From: Bacteroidaceae bacterium
GTDB taxonomy: Bacteria > Bacteroidota > Bacteroidia > Bacteroidales > Bacteroidaceae
Length of the DNA: 64,000 nucleotides
Direction of reading: 5' to 3'
NCBI GenBank assembly: GCA_017529865.1
Contig: JAFXNA010000001.1
Location: forward strand, 87,212-151,211
Every line of letters begins with the position of its first letter. Positions within the stretch are counted from its first letter, which is position 1. The position numbers and the translations under genes were made by a program. The notes under the pieces are model-generated. The model saw only the letters and a program-made list of their open reading frames with translations. It was not told where the DNA came from and did no database searches. Positions 9,503 to 18,673 of this stretch are shown in pieces.

Positions 9503-10789
9503 TTAGTCAGTGGTTGAAACCTCTTCAAAGTTCAGTTTCAGTTGTTGTTCGTCTGCTGCTCGCTTCTGCTCTGCCTTCGAAACAAGTAGAGGCCGAAGCC
9601 GATCCGGTCGCAGTTCGTTGATGCCGAAGAGGGGTTGGGAGAACTGTGAGGTGAGTTCGTGGCAGGTGATGAAATACTTTGCTTTCTTCATCACGACGCC
9701 CATCTTCTTGAGGTCGTATGATGTCAAACGATTAAAGCGGCGCGAGTTCACGATGAGCCAAGCAGACTTTGTGCCAAGTCCTGGCACACGCAGAAGCATC
9801 TCGTAGTCGGCAGTGTTGATGTCAATAGGGAAGGCCTCGGGATGGCGCAACGCCCAAGCAAGTTTCGGGTCGACTTCAAGGTCGAGGTTCGTGTGTTGGT
9901 CGTCCACAATCTCCTCTACTTTGAAGTGGTAGAAGCGCAGAAGCCAATCAGCCTGATAGAGGCGGTTCTCACGGACGAGTGGTGGCTGTTTCAGAACAGG
10001 AAGACGTGTATCGTAGGTATTTACGCTCACATAGCCGGAATAATAGACACGTCGCATAGTGGGTTGATCGTAGAGTGCGGACGACATCTGAAGGATGTCT
10101 CGATCCGTATCTTTTGTAGCTCCAACTATCATCTGTGTTGACTGACCTGCAGGAACGAAACGAGGAGCATGACGATATTTCTGGCGATCCTCCTTATTTT
10201 CAAGCACACCTTGCTGAATCAGTTTCATTGGTTGAAACACACTTTGGTGGTCTTTCTCGGGTGCCAGCAACTTGAGCGACTCTTCGCGCGGAATCTCGAT
10301 GTTCACACTCATGCGGTCGGCATATCGACCAGCTTCGCTTAACAGTTCGCGCGAAGCACCAGGGATGCTTTTCAGATGGATATAGCCATTGAAATGGTGT
10401 ACAGTCCGAAGGTCACGTACGATGGCTGTCAGCCGCTCCATTGTGTAGTCGGGATTACGCACTACACCGCTACTGAGGAATAGACCTTCGATATAGTTGC
10501 GGCGGTAGAACTCCATCGTAATTTCCTCAAGTTCGCTGACAGAAAGCGTCGCCCGCCTGATGTCGTTGGAGCGGCGATTGATGCAGTAGGCGCAGTCGTA
10601 CATGCAATAATTGGTCAGCATCACCTTCAATAGTGAGATGCAACGACCGTCGTCAGCAAACGAGTGGCAGATGCCCATACCACCTACAGTATTGCCTACC
10701 ATACCCTGCTTGCCCTTGCGCACAATACCACTTGACGAGCACGACACATCGTACTTCGCCGACTCTGCAAGGATTCGAAGTTTTTCCAT
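9503..10789 (-). CDS. TIGR03916-type radical SAM protein, putative DNA modification/repair
   Basis: A radical SAM enzyme with the cluster motif CMYDCAYC (C-x3-C-x2-C) near residue 60 and a C-terminal helix-hairpin-helix (LLRVPGLGTKSAWLI) that would contact DNA. It is the constant partner of the TIGR03915 gene next to it. The open frame extends upstream to 10870, but that would start inside the terminator hairpin of asd (10847-10870). I therefore choose the ATG at 10789 (MEKLRILAES, preceded by AGAGAAG), which also matches homologue starts; ATG 10807 is an alternative. A near-consensus -7 element (CTATTTTG, one base short of TAnnTTTG) at 10814-10821 lies 25 bp before it, the same spacing as for asd. 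Confidence 0.85.
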   Translation of the reverse strand: MEKLRILAESAKYDVSCSSSGIVRKGKQGMVGNTVGGMGICHSFADDGRCISLLKVMLTNYCMYDCAYCINRRSNDIRRATLSVSELEEITMEFYRRNYIEGLFLSSGVVRNPDYTMERLTAIVRDLRTVHHFNGYIHLKSIPGASRELLSEAGRYADRMSVNIEIPREESLKLLAPEKDHQSVFQPMKLIQQGVLENKEDRQKYRHAPRFVPAGQSTQMIVGATKDTDRDILQMSSALYDQPTMRRVYYSGYVSVNTYDTRLPVLKQPPLVRENRLYQADWLLRFYHFKVEEIVDDQHTNLDLEVDPKLAWALRHPEAFPIDINTADYEMLLRVPGLGTKSAWLIVNSRRFNRLTSYDLKKMGVVMKKAKYFITCHELTSQFSQPLFGINELRPDRLRPLLVSKAEQKRAADEQQLKLNFEEVSTTD

Positions 10790-10827
10790 TGTCTTCTCTG
10801 TCAACATACGGCTGCAAAATAGAACCA

Positions 10828-10870
10828 AAACAAAAACAAAAAACAAGTGCCCGGTAAAATTTTCGGGCAC
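10828..10870 (-). terminator. Terminator of asd
   Basis: Read on the minus strand, GTGCCCG and CGGGCAC (10864-10870 and 10847-10853) form a 7-bp stem with a 10-nt loop, followed by TTGTTTTTTGTTTTTG. It lies 25 bp after the asd stop and rules out the longest reading of the next gene. Confidence 0.85.
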
Positions 10871-10894
10871 TTAGAATTATGTAGTGGAATGAAG

Positions 10895-11953
10895 TTATTT
10901 CACGTTACCGACTTTAATGAGGTACTCTGCAATCTGAACAGCATTGAGAGCAGCGCCTTTCTTGATTTGATCGCCAGAAAGCCAGAAAGTCAGACCGTTT
11001 TCGTTGGCCAAGTCCTTGCGTACACGTCCCACATAGACATCGTCCTTGCCGGCTGTGAACAACGGCATGGGGTAAGGCAGTCCTTCCATCGTTTCTTTAG
11101 ATGGGTCGGGGTTGGCTTTTGCTCCTACGAGTGCTGGATTATCAATCAAGGTGACACCCTCAGCAGCCGCGATAGCACGCTGTGCGTCTTCTACTGAGAC
11201 AGGTTTTTCGGTCTCTACCCATACAGCTTCACTATGGGCACGGAGTGAAGAGATACGCACACACATGGCTGAACAGTTGGCATCTGTGTGCATAATCTTC
11301 TTGGTTTCGTTGAACATCTTCATCTCTTCCTTCGTATAGCCATTGTCTTGGAACACATCAATCTGAGGAATGACGTTGTATGCCAACTGATAGGCAAACT
11401 TGCTGATTACTGGGTCTTTCGATTCAGCCAATGCCTTGTATTGCTCTTGAAGTTCGTTCATAGCAGCTGCTCCTGCTCCAGATGCACTCTGGTAGGATGC
11501 CACATGAATGCGCTTGATGTGCGACAAGTTTTCGATGGGTTTCAGTACTACCACCATCATGATGGTTGTACAGTTTGGGTTGGCAATGATGCCACGCGGA
11601 CGGTTGAGCGCATCTTCTGCGTTGCACTCAGGTACCACGAGAGGTACATCGTCGCACATACGGAAAGCGCTGGAGTTGTCAATCATTACTGCACCATATT
11701 TGGTGATATCCTCAGCAAATTCCTTTGAAGTGCCTGCACCTGCTGATGCAAACGCGATGTCCACTCCCTTGAAGTCGTCACCGTGTTTGAGCAGTTGTAC
11801 TTCGTATTCCTTACCACGAAATGTGTACTTTCTGCCAGCACTGCGAGTTGAACCAAACAAAACCAATTCGTCGATTGGGAAATTTCTCTCGTCGAGGACC
11901 TTCAGAAATTCTTGTCCTACTGCGCCACTTGCGCCTACAATTGCTACTTTCAT
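10895..11953 (-). CDS. asd: Aspartate-semialdehyde dehydrogenase
   Basis: Cytoplasmic NADPH-dependent enzyme that reduces aspartyl phosphate to aspartate semialdehyde in lysine, threonine, methionine and diaminopimelate synthesis. The 352-residue product starts [17 protein letters not shown] (Rossmann GASGAVG), carries the catalytic cysteine in NPNCTT near residue 130 and an [10 protein letters not shown] stretch after it. The open frame runs further upstream to 12031, but the -7 element TACCTTTG at 11985-11978 lies inside that extension, so the start is the ATG at 11953, 25 bp downstream of it. It is transcribed alone and ends at the terminator 10828-10870. Confidence 0.95.
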   Translation of the reverse strand: MKVAIVGASGAVGQEFLKVLDERNFPIDELVLFGSTRSAGRKYTFRGKEYEVQLLKHGDDFKGVDIAFASAGAGTSKEFAEDITKYGAVMIDNSSAFRMCDDVPLVVPECNAEDALNRPRGIIANPNCTTIMMVVVLKPIENLSHIKRIHVASYQSASGAGAAAMNELQEQYKALAESKDPVISKFAYQLAYNVIPQIDVFQDNGYTKEEMKMFNETKKIMHTDANCSAMCVRISSLRAHSEAVWVETEKPVSVEDAQRAIAAAEGVTLIDNPALVGAKANPDPSKETMEGLPYPMPLFTAGKDDVYVGRVRKDLANENGLTFWLSGDQIKKGAALNAVQIAEYLIKVGNVK

Positions 11954-11977
11954 GTGATATGCTTTAATTTGTGGGTG

Positions 11978-11985
11978 CAAAGGTA
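11978..11985 (-). promoter_or_regulatory. -7 element TACCTTTG of asd
   Basis: TACCTTTG on the minus strand, 25 bp before the asd ATG. The expected -33 TTTG is not obvious; instead the upstream DNA is an ATTTACC/ATTTAACC direct-repeat tract (about 11990-12024), another low-complexity spacer. Confidence 0.65.
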
Positions 11986-12069
11986 CGAAATATTTACCAT
12001 TTAACCATTTACCATTTACTATTTTCTTCATTTTTTGTTTTTTTAATTCTTCAATCTTTAATTTTTTTG

Positions 12070-12077
12070 TACCTTTG
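12070..12077 (+). promoter_or_regulatory. -7 element TACCTTTG of the antiporter operon
   Basis: TACCTTTG on the plus strand, 23 bp before the ATG at 12100; divergent from the asd promoter 85 bp away. No exact TTTG is found 19-20 bp upstream, only T-rich DNA. Confidence 0.65.
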
Positions 12078-12099
12078 CACCGTTAAAAATGAACTCAAC

Positions 12100-14235
12100 A
12101 TGGACTCAGCGACCTCATATCTGCACCTACCTATCCAAGACCCTACTTGGGTGTTTTTTTTGGTGCTGCTCATTATCTTGTTCGCACCTTTGCTGTTTGC
12201 TCGACTGAGGATTCCACATATCATCGGTCTGATTCTGGCTGGTGTGCTCATTGGAGAGCATGGGTTCAATATCCTAGAACGTGACACGAGTTTCAAGTTG
12301 TTCGGTCAAGTAGGTATCTACTATATTATGTTTCTGGCTGGATTGGAGATGGATTTAGTGGGATTTAAACGAAATCTGTCGAAAGGTCTTCAGTTTGGTG
12401 CCTTGACTGCCATCATCCCGTTCATAGTAGGTTACGTCACCGGTTACTATCTCTTGCATTACTCCATCTCAGCCTCATTGCTGCTAGCATGTATTTTTGC
12501 TTCCCACACCATTGTGTCGTACCCGATTGTGGCACGCTACGGTCTGACGAAACATCCAGCCGTGACGATTGCCATCTCGGCAACGATGATTGCGCTGTTG
12601 TTTGCCTTGCTGGTGCTGGCGGTGATAGCTGGTCAATATAGAGGCGAAGCCAATGCATGGTTTTGGATTTTGTTTACACTGAAGTGTATCGGCTATTTCG
12701 CAGGTGTATTTTTCTTCTTCCCAATGATTATCCGATGGTTCTTTAAACGCTATACAGAGCGTGTGGTGCAATACATCTTTGTAATAATGATGGTATTCCT
12801 TTCCGCTGCTTTGGCAGACTTGTGTGGCATTGAAGGGCTAATTGGTGCCTTTATCTCTGGCTTGATTTTTAACCGTTTCATTCCTCATAGCTCATCGCTA
12901 ATGAATCGCATTGAGTTTGTGGGAAACGCACTCTTTATTCCTTATTTTTTGGTGGGAGTAGGTATGCTGGTTAATCTCAAACCAATGTTCAATGATGTGA
13001 ATGCTATTGTAGTAGTGCTCATCATCGTGCTGGCGAGTACACTATCGAAACTGCTGGCTTCGACCATTTCGCGTAAATTGTTCCGATTTAACCATGCACA
13101 GGGACTAGTGATGTTCGGTCTTTCTGAAGCTCATGCTGCAGGAGCGATTGCGATGGTGATGGTGGGTACTTCGTTGGAAGTGAGCCCAGGCGTACCACTG
13201 ATGAGCAACGCAGTGTTGGATGGTGTGGTCATGATGATTCTGATTTCATGTATCATCAGTTCGATGGCTACCGATCAAGGAGCACGCAAGCTGAGGTTGC
13301 AGATTGAGAACAGCGAGGATATAACAGAAAATCGTCCGAACGATGATGAGAAGATTATGGTGCTGGTTAAAGACAAGACAAAGTTGCAGGCAATGTTGCA
13401 GACAGCTATTATGATGCGGAACACAGCGTTGAATCGTGGATTAATATGCCTTAATGTGGTCAATGATGCCGATTACACCGATAAATCACAAGCCAAAAGC
13501 CGTGAAACCCTCAGTATGGCAGAGGGCATTTGTGCAGCTGCCGATGTCAGGGTACAAACACAAAGCCGACTGGCCGTCAACATTGTGAACGGAGTGGTGC
13601 ACAGCATGCGTGAGAACGATGCTTCAGAAATACTCATTGGTATACACGATCAGCAAAACGGCGACAAGTCGTATTATGGTCAGTTTGCCAACACGCTGAT
13701 TCAGAGTATGGACCGGCAGTTGATTATTGTTGATTACAACACACCAGTCAATACCCTCCGCAAAATCGTCGTGGCTGTGCCAGAACGCGCAGAATTCGAA
13801 GTGGGATTCTACAGATGGGTATGCCGTTTGGCACGACTGGCAGGCGAGATAGGTTGCCGGATTGAGTTCCGTACAACTGAATCGACAGGACGTCAGATAC
13901 ATCACTATATGCAGCAATATTTCAAGAACGTAAGAGCCGAGTATAAGATGCTAGACTCATTGCGAGAATTACTGGCGCTGAAGGATGAACTGAATCCCGA
14001 CCATCTGTTTGTCATCGTGACAGCACGTCAAGGTGGAATTAGTTACCAGCAATCATTCAGTAAGATTCCAGAACTGCTGCAAGCCAACTTTAACCATTGT
14101 AGTGTGATGATGATTTTCCCCGATCAATTTGGTGAAAATAACGAGGTGTATTCGTTCTCTGCTCCTTTAAACAAGCGATATGAGATGACACGCGTTTCTG
14201 CATGGCTGTCAAAATGGATTAGTAAAGTAGGATAA
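12100..14235 (+). CDS. CPA2-type cation:proton antiporter with C-terminal stress-protein-like domain
   Basis: A 711-residue inner-membrane protein. Residues about 15-400 form the Na+/H+ exchanger domain with 11-13 hydrophobic segments and the typical entry [20 protein letters not shown]; residues about 430-705 form soluble alpha/beta regions resembling tandem universal stress protein domains. It should exchange Na+ or K+ for H+. The frame is open back to 11971, but that part overlaps the promoter at 12070-12077, so I take the ATG at 12100 ([10 protein letters not shown]). It leads an operon with lolD, which begins 1 bp after its stop. Confidence 0.88.
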   Translation: MDSATSYLHLPIQDPTWVFFLVLLIILFAPLLFARLRIPHIIGLILAGVLIGEHGFNILERDTSFKLFGQVGIYYIMFLAGLEMDLVGFKRNLSKGLQFGALTAIIPFIVGYVTGYYLLHYSISASLLLACIFASHTIVSYPIVARYGLTKHPAVTIAISATMIALLFALLVLAVIAGQYRGEANAWFWILFTLKCIGYFAGVFFFFPMIIRWFFKRYTERVVQYIFVIMMVFLSAALADLCGIEGLIGAFISGLIFNRFIPHSSSLMNRIEFVGNALFIPYFLVGVGMLVNLKPMFNDVNAIVVVLIIVLASTLSKLLASTISRKLFRFNHAQGLVMFGLSEAHAAGAIAMVMVGTSLEVSPGVPLMSNAVLDGVVMMILISCIISSMATDQGARKLRLQIENSEDITENRPNDDEKIMVLVKDKTKLQAMLQTAIMMRNTALNRGLICLNVVNDADYTDKSQAKSRETLSMAEGICAAADVRVQTQSRLAVNIVNGVVHSMRENDASEILIGIHDQQNGDKSYYGQFANTLIQSMDRQLIIVDYNTPVNTLRKIVVAVPERAEFEVGFYRWVCRLARLAGEIGCRIEFRTTESTGRQIHHYMQQYFKNVRAEYKMLDSLRELLALKDELNPDHLFVIVTARQGGISYQQSFSKIPELLQANFNHCSVMMIFPDQFGENNEVYSFSAPLNKRYEMTRVSAWLSKWISKVG

Positions 14236-14236
14236 T

Positions 14237-14965
14237 ATGATAGATATAAAGAACATCACAAAGAGTTTTGGCTCATTACAAGTTCTCAAGGGAATAAGCC
14301 TTCATATTAATCAAGGTGAGGTGGTGAGTATTGTGGGACCAAGCGGTGCGGGCAAGACCACACTACTGCAAATCATCGGCACATTGGAGAGTGCAAATAG
14401 CGGTGAAATCGTTATAAAAGGCAAACGAATCGATAAGATGGGACCAGTAGAGCAAGCCAGATTCCGCAACCAGCAAATCGGATTTGTTTTTCAATTCCAT
14501 CAGTTGTTACCTGAATTCACTGCGCTGGAAAATGTGATGATACCAGCATTGATTGCCAAAAAATCAAAGAAAGAAATCAAGCAACACGCAATGGAGTTGT
14601 TGGATTACCTCGGCTTGAGTGATCGTGCCAATCACAAACCTAACGAGTTGTCGGGCGGAGAGAAGCAGAGGGTTGCTGTTGCTCGTGCGCTCATTAATAA
14701 TCCCGCTGTTATCCTGGCCGACGAGCCATCGGGTAGTTTGGATAGTAAAAACAAAGCAGAACTGCATCAGTTGTTTTTTGATTTGCGAGATAAGTTTGGG
14801 CAAACCTTCGTGATAGTAACTCATGACGAAGAGTTAGCACAACTGACTGATAGAACGATTCACTTGAAAGACGGAGAAGTTATTAACGAAACACCAGACA
14901 ACGATGAAAATTCCAGAACAGACCATCCGATTGGGCAAGAGGAATCAACTGACGGTATTGCGTGA
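14237..14965 (+). CDS. lolD: ABC transporter ATPase, LolD-like
   Basis: A 242-residue ABC ATPase: Walker [10 protein letters not shown] near residue 37, Q-loop [18 protein letters not shown], signature [15 protein letters not shown] near 138, Walker [14 protein letters not shown]-loop VTHDEEL. The [10 protein letters not shown] and GSLD patterns are those of the LolD/MacB subfamily, which drives lipoprotein release from the inner membrane or related mechanotransmission. The partner permease is not in the window. The last 20 residues (after ETPDNDEN) are an unusual polar tail that exists because the gene overlaps the next one by 62 bp in another frame. Confidence 0.87.
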   Translation: MIDIKNITKSFGSLQVLKGISLHINQGEVVSIVGPSGAGKTTLLQIIGTLESANSGEIVIKGKRIDKMGPVEQARFRNQQIGFVFQFHQLLPEFTALENVMIPALIAKKSKKEIKQHAMELLDYLGLSDRANHKPNELSGGEKQRVAVARALINNPAVILADEPSGSLDSKNKAELHQLFFDLRDKFGQTFVIVTHDEELAQLTDRTIHLKDGEVINETPDNDENSRTDHPIGQEESTDGIA

Positions 14966-15788
14966 GGTTGATTTCGGAGTCTATCTTGACGGCGGCGATA
15001 TAGGTGATATATTGCTACCGAAACGCTATGTGCCAATGAATTGTAAGATAGGCGATATTGTCGACGTATTCCTATATCTCGACAGCGAGGAACGCTTAAT
15101 AGCCACTACACAATATCCATTAGTGGAAGTGGGACAGTTTGCTTTTCTTGAAGTGAAATGGACGAATCAGTTTGGTGCGTTCTTGGATTGGGGACTAATG
15201 AAGGATCTGTTCTGTCCGTTTAAGGAGCAAAAAATGAGAATGCAACAAAGTAAACGCTATATTATCTATTGTTATATCGATACATTGACTTCACGTATTG
15301 TTGCTTCTGCAAAAATCGAGAAATTTCTCTCGCACGATTTTCCTCCTTACCAAATAGGTGATAAAGTGAATGTGATGATTCAACAAAAAACCGATTTGGG
15401 CTTCAAAGCTATTGTGGAGGGACGTTACAGCGGATTGCTTTATCAGAACGAACTTTTCTGTGACATACATACTGGTGACCTGCTATCTGCTTATGTCAAG
15501 ACTGTACGTCCCGACGGAAAGATGGACTTGGCACTACAAAACAATGGTAAGCAACATGTAGCTGATTTCTCGGAACAACTCTATCAATATTTGCTACAAA
15601 GTGAAGACGGATTTTGTCCTTTCCACGATAAAAGTCCAGCTGAAGACATCTATTCTGCCTTTAAGGTAAGTAAGAAAACATTTAAGAAAGCAGTGGGTGA
15701 TTTATACAAAAAACACATCATTTCAATAGAAAATGACGGTTTACACCTCACAAACGAAGGAAAAATTACAGGTTTAGCCGAAGAATAA
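14904..15788 (+). CDS. cvfB: CvfB-like S1 RNA-binding protein
   Basis: A 294-residue cytoplasmic protein with several tandem S1/OB-like domains ([20 protein letters not shown] near residues 25-44; [16 protein letters not shown] near 91; [20 protein letters not shown] near 168-187) and a C-terminal winged helix (about 215-280, [19 protein letters not shown]). This is the architecture of CvfB/YitL proteins, which bind RNA; their cellular role is poorly defined. The start ATG at 14904 lies inside lolD, giving a 62-bp overlap that suggests translational coupling. I see no clear terminator right after the stop. Confidence 0.88.
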   Translation: MKIPEQTIRLGKRNQLTVLREVDFGVYLDGGDIGDILLPKRYVPMNCKIGDIVDVFLYLDSEERLIATTQYPLVEVGQFAFLEVKWTNQFGAFLDWGLMKDLFCPFKEQKMRMQQSKRYIIYCYIDTLTSRIVASAKIEKFLSHDFPPYQIGDKVNVMIQQKTDLGFKAIVEGRYSGLLYQNELFCDIHTGDLLSAYVKTVRPDGKMDLALQNNGKQHVADFSEQLYQYLLQSEDGFCPFHDKSPAEDIYSAFKVSKKTFKKAVGDLYKKHIISIENDGLHLTNEGKITGLAEE

Positions 15789-15888
15789 ACACCGATGAAA
15801 TCGCGCTTTTTGGGGCTTTTCCCTTGAAAGACCAAAAATCCCACATACAATGACGAATTTACCGATGATACATTTTTTGTAATTATCG

Positions 15889-16170
15889 TAACTTTGCAGC
15901 GTTAAAAGAAAAAAAACGTTGTTTGTAAGACATTAAGTAAAAAGTTTTCATAATAATTAAGTTAGACTGGTTAATAGTTAAGTATGGATAATTATGACGC
16001 TTGGCCGGTGTCCGTGAGGATACCGGCAAGCAAAAATCCAAAAGCCCTCTAAAGAATGATAACAAAAGAATAAACTACCATATACATGTAGACTCTCTTA
16101 CTATCTATTACACTACCGAACTATGATGAATCCGATAGAAAGACCGACTTGAGTCGGTCTTTTGTTTTGT
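15889..16170 (+). ncRNA. Candidate stand-alone small transcript with promoter, GNRA hairpin and terminator
   Basis: Between the convergent cvfB and ybeY genes there is a -7 element TAACTTTG (15889-15896), about 260 bp with no long reading frame, and a strong terminator. The terminator stem is AAAGACCGAC/GTCGGTCTTT (16139-16162) with a TTGA loop and a TTGTTTTGTT tail. In the middle (15999-16031) is a 14-bp hairpin, GCTT(G)GCCGGTGTCC closed by a GTGA (GNRA) tetraloop. No plus-strand gene follows for 5.8 kb, so the unit stands alone. A 22-codon frame (15984-16052, starting MDNYDAWP) spans the hairpin. I could not match it to 6S, SRP, RNase P or tmRNA. It could be an sRNA or a small-protein gene. 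The remainder of 15789-16208 shows nothing else. Confidence 0.5.
16139..16170 (+). terminator. Terminator closing the 15889 transcript
   Basis: A perfect 10-bp stem with a TTGA loop, followed by TTGTTTTGTT on the plus strand. On the minus strand the tail is poor in T, although it could still help end the ybeY operon, which stops at 16209. Confidence 0.85.
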
Positions 16171-16208
16171 TCTAACCTAGAAATCACCTACCCTAAAAGA
16201 CTTTAAGA

Positions 16209-16628
16209 TTATTTGAGAAGTAAAGCAAGTGCTTTATTTTCTGCAGCTTCCATGATTACCCTCTCTCCCGGTCCTTTGTCGTTAATGCCACACAGGTGGA
16301 GTATACCATGAATAATGACGCGATGTAGTTCCTCCTGATAATCGGTCTTTTGTTGTTCAGCATTCGAAGCTACAGTATCCAGACTGATATAGATGTCTCC
16401 CTGAATTGTATGGCCTATCGTATCATCGAAGGTGATGATATCGGTGTAGTAGTCATGTTGCAAAAACTGGCGGTTTACCTGTATAATCTTATCATCATTA
16501 CAGAAGATATAAGTGATGGCTCCCACCCGAAACCCATAAGATCGTGCCACGGCTGCTATCCATTGCTGAATTTTAGCCTGATTTATAGATGGCATGGAAA
16601 TGTTGTCACTTTGAAAGCTGATCGTCAT
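16209..16628 (-). CDS. ybeY: rRNA maturation endoribonuclease YbeY
   Basis: A 139-residue metal-dependent RNase that helps mature 16S rRNA and check ribosome quality. The zinc region reads HGILHLCGINDKGP near residue 108: the first two histidines (HGxLH) are present, but the third, usually in a GxDH block, is replaced by an N-D-K sequence. I recall this as usual for Bacteroidetes YbeY, so I do not treat it as an inactivation. The start overlaps the upstream S41 protease gene by 23 bp (16606-16628), so it is the last, translationally coupled gene of the operon coming from 21801. Confidence 0.92.
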   Translation of the reverse strand: MTISFQSDNISMPSINQAKIQQWIAAVARSYGFRVGAITYIFCNDDKIIQVNRQFLQHDYYTDIITFDDTIGHTIQGDIYISLDTVASNAEQQKTDYQEELHRVIIHGILHLCGINDKGPGERVIMEAAENKALALLLK

Positions 16629-18204
16629 AGTGTTCGTCTTTTAGGGCAGCAAGACCACGTACATAGATATTATTGATCTCGTTCGTAATCTGATAATACT
16701 CATTCATCTCCCACAAGTCACGTGCGATAAGTGCTTTCAGCTGTAGTTTCAATAGTGGTAATGTCTTTTCAAGGATAGAATCGTTGTACTCTATCTTTTC
16801 TTTTTTCGCACTTTCAAGCACCATGTCAATCAATTCTTGTGGTATATCATACGAACTCTTAAAACTATCAAATGTCTTATATTGTTTTTGTAACTTCTTG
16901 CGGTTCTTATCAGTATACTTCAAACACGATTGTGCGATACCGCTTTTAGCCATCAATTCACGATGAAATCGTGTATATTGCATAGTATCAAGGGCTACAT
17001 ATACATCGGGCATGATGCCTCCACCTCCATAAACAGTACGATGGTTTTTCAGTGTTGTATATTTAAGCGAATCAGCAAAATGGATACTGTCAGGGTTGGT
17101 CAACTCACCGCTGTTCAGACGTGTTAGCATGTCTCGATTGTATTCATCACCCTTGCCTTTCTCGTAAGGTTTCTGAATGCAACGTCCTGATGGACTATAA
17201 TAATGTGCGGTCGTCAGGCGAATCATAGAGCCATCAGGCATGGTGATGGCACGTTGAACCAATCCCTTACCAAATGAACGGCGACCGATGATCAGTCCAC
17301 GATCATGATCCTGAATGGCACCCGACACAATCTCAGAAGCCGAAGCGGTGTAACTGTCAATTAGTACGACGACTTTTCCTTTAGTAAATGCGCCGTTTCC
17401 ATCTGACAAATAGTTTTGACGGGGCATGATTCGTCCTTCAGTAAACACAATCAAATCATCCCTTTCGAGGAATTCGTTGCTGATTTTCACTGCTGCCTCT
17501 AAATAACCTCCACCATTGCCTTGAAGGTCGAGAACCATGTCTTGCATTCCTTGATCCTGTAACATGCGGACAGCACTCTTGAACTCATCATGGGTTGTCG
17601 CTCCGAAGTTGTTGATGCGGATATAGCCTGTTGTAGCATCAATCATATATTTTGCATCGATGGAGAATACGGGAATCTTGTCACGTGTCACTGTAAAATA
17701 ATTGAGACCTTTCACCCCTTGACGAAGAATACCCAAACGAACTTTCGAACCTTTTGGGCCTCTCAGTACACGCTTGATATCTTCTGTTGTCATCTTCTTT
17801 CCTGCGATCGAGGTATCGTTGACGGTAATGATACGGTCGCCTGCCATGATTCCCACTTTCTCAGAAGGACCTCCGCTAACAGGTTGCACCACCACCAATG
17901 TGTCGTCTACCATATTATATTGCACGCCAATACCTTCGAAGTTACCTTCAAGTGGCTCTGTCAGTGCTTTCACATCTTTGGCTGGAGTGTATGATGAATG
18001 TGGATCGAGTTGGCCCAGCATATTTTTGATAGCTTCTTCAACCAATTTATCTTCGTCAACCTCCTCTACATATAATTGTTTGATATTTGCTTCGGCTACA
18101 ATGAGTTTTTGCAATGCAGCTGTAGCTAAAGGATTTTCATTACGATTTTGAGCGTTTGCAGAGATAGCTATCAGCCATGCTGCCAATATGATGATTTGCT
18201 TCAT
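16606..18204 (-). CDS. S41 family C-terminal processing protease
   Basis: A 532-residue exported serine protease of the CtpA/Tsp type. It has a signal peptide (MKQIIILAAWLIAISANAQ), a PDZ domain (about residues 90-175, including GGPSEKVGIMAGDRIITVND and GPKGSKVRLGI), and the S41 catalytic core with the nucleophile in SYTASASEIVSGA near 290 and the general-base lysine in FGKGLVQ near 315. Such proteases trim proteins in the periplasm from the C-terminus. It is followed by ybeY with a 23-bp overlap. The 12-bp gap to coaD contains part of a TTAACCC-type direct-repeat tract. Confidence 0.93.
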   Translation of the reverse strand: MKQIIILAAWLIAISANAQNRNENPLATAALQKLIVAEANIKQLYVEEVDEDKLVEEAIKNMLGQLDPHSSYTPAKDVKALTEPLEGNFEGIGVQYNMVDDTLVVVQPVSGGPSEKVGIMAGDRIITVNDTSIAGKKMTTEDIKRVLRGPKGSKVRLGILRQGVKGLNYFTVTRDKIPVFSIDAKYMIDATTGYIRINNFGATTHDEFKSAVRMLQDQGMQDMVLDLQGNGGGYLEAAVKISNEFLERDDLIVFTEGRIMPRQNYLSDGNGAFTKGKVVVLIDSYTASASEIVSGAIQDHDRGLIIGRRSFGKGLVQRAITMPDGSMIRLTTAHYYSPSGRCIQKPYEKGKGDEYNRDMLTRLNSGELTNPDSIHFADSLKYTTLKNHRTVYGGGGIMPDVYVALDTMQYTRFHRELMAKSGIAQSCLKYTDKNRKKLQKQYKTFDSFKSSYDIPQELIDMVLESAKKEKIEYNDSILEKTLPLLKLQLKALIARDLWEMNEYYQITNEINNIYVRGLAALKDEHYDDQLSK

Positions 18205-18205
18205 G

Positions 18206-18236
18206 GGTTATAAGGGTTAATGGGTTAAAGGAAGTG
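18206..18236 (-). repeat. GGGTTA / TTAACCC direct-repeat tract at the coaD 3' end
   Basis: Three near-copies of TTAACCC (plus strand GGGTTATAAGGGTTAATGGGTTAAAGG) run from the last codons of coaD to the ATG of the S41 protease. It belongs with the other low-complexity spacers of this window, but here it also encodes the coaD C-terminus. Confidence 0.55.
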
Positions 18237-18669
18237 GAACAAACTGGTTGGCATCTTTTCCGTAGCTGATTAGTTCACGAATGATGCTCGAACTGATGTT
18301 GGCGTATTGCTCTTCAGTAAACAGCAAGATTGTTTCGATGCCAGACAACTGGCGATTGACATCAGCAATCTGACGTTCATATTCGAAGTCTTTTACGTAT
18401 CGTACGCCCCTTACCAAAAAGTTCGCTCCGATGATCTTGGCAAAGTCAGTCGTCAGTCCTTCGTAGTAGGTCACGCTAATTCTGGGATTATCGGCAAATA
18501 CCTGATTGATGTATTGCAACCGTTGTTCTAAATTGAACATCGTTTGCTTGTTAGGATTTACGCCAATAGCAATCACGATCTCATCGGCTACGGAAAGCGT
18601 ACGTTCTACGATGGATTTGTGTCCCAAAGTAAAGGGGTCGAATGTTCCCGCGAAAAGAGCCTTACTCAT
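18217..18669 (-). CDS. coaD: Phosphopantetheine adenylyltransferase
   Basis: A 150-residue cytoplasmic enzyme that joins ATP and 4'-phosphopantetheine to dephospho-CoA, the penultimate step of CoA synthesis. It starts MSKALFAGTFDPFTLGHKSI, with the nucleotidyltransferase TxGH motif, and carries the C-terminal motif SSSIIREL. The frame is open back to 18729, but that part overlaps parE; the ATG at 18669 lies 4 bp after the parE stop. The last residues (VPLPLTH) are encoded by the TTAACCC repeat tract that continues into the next spacer. Confidence 0.95.
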   Translation of the reverse strand: MSKALFAGTFDPFTLGHKSIVERTLSVADEIVIAIGVNPNKQTMFNLEQRLQYINQVFADNPRISVTYYEGLTTDFAKIIGANFLVRGVRYVKDFEYERQIADVNRQLSGIETILLFTEEQYANISSSIIRELISYGKDANQFVPLPLTH

Positions 18670-18673
18670 ATAT

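Noticed and set aside
10790..10870. Longer start of the TIGR03916 gene at 10870
   Set aside because: It would begin inside the asd terminator hairpin and add a hydrophobic stretch not expected for a cytoplasmic radical SAM enzyme.
15883..16065. 60-residue open frame on the minus strand over the candidate small transcript
   Set aside because: It runs against the promoter and terminator seen on the plus strand, has no family resemblance and covers the hairpin antisense; treated as a shadow.
5669..16183. Shared 13-mer TCTAACCTAGAAA at about 5669 and 16171
   Set aside because: In 64 kb of sequence several identical 13-mers are expected by chance, and the flanks do not match.
16209..16628. YbeY as an inactivated enzyme because the third zinc histidine is missing
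   Set aside because: The rest of the motif is intact, and I recall the same N-D-K form in other Bacteroidetes YbeY proteins, so it is more likely a lineage feature.
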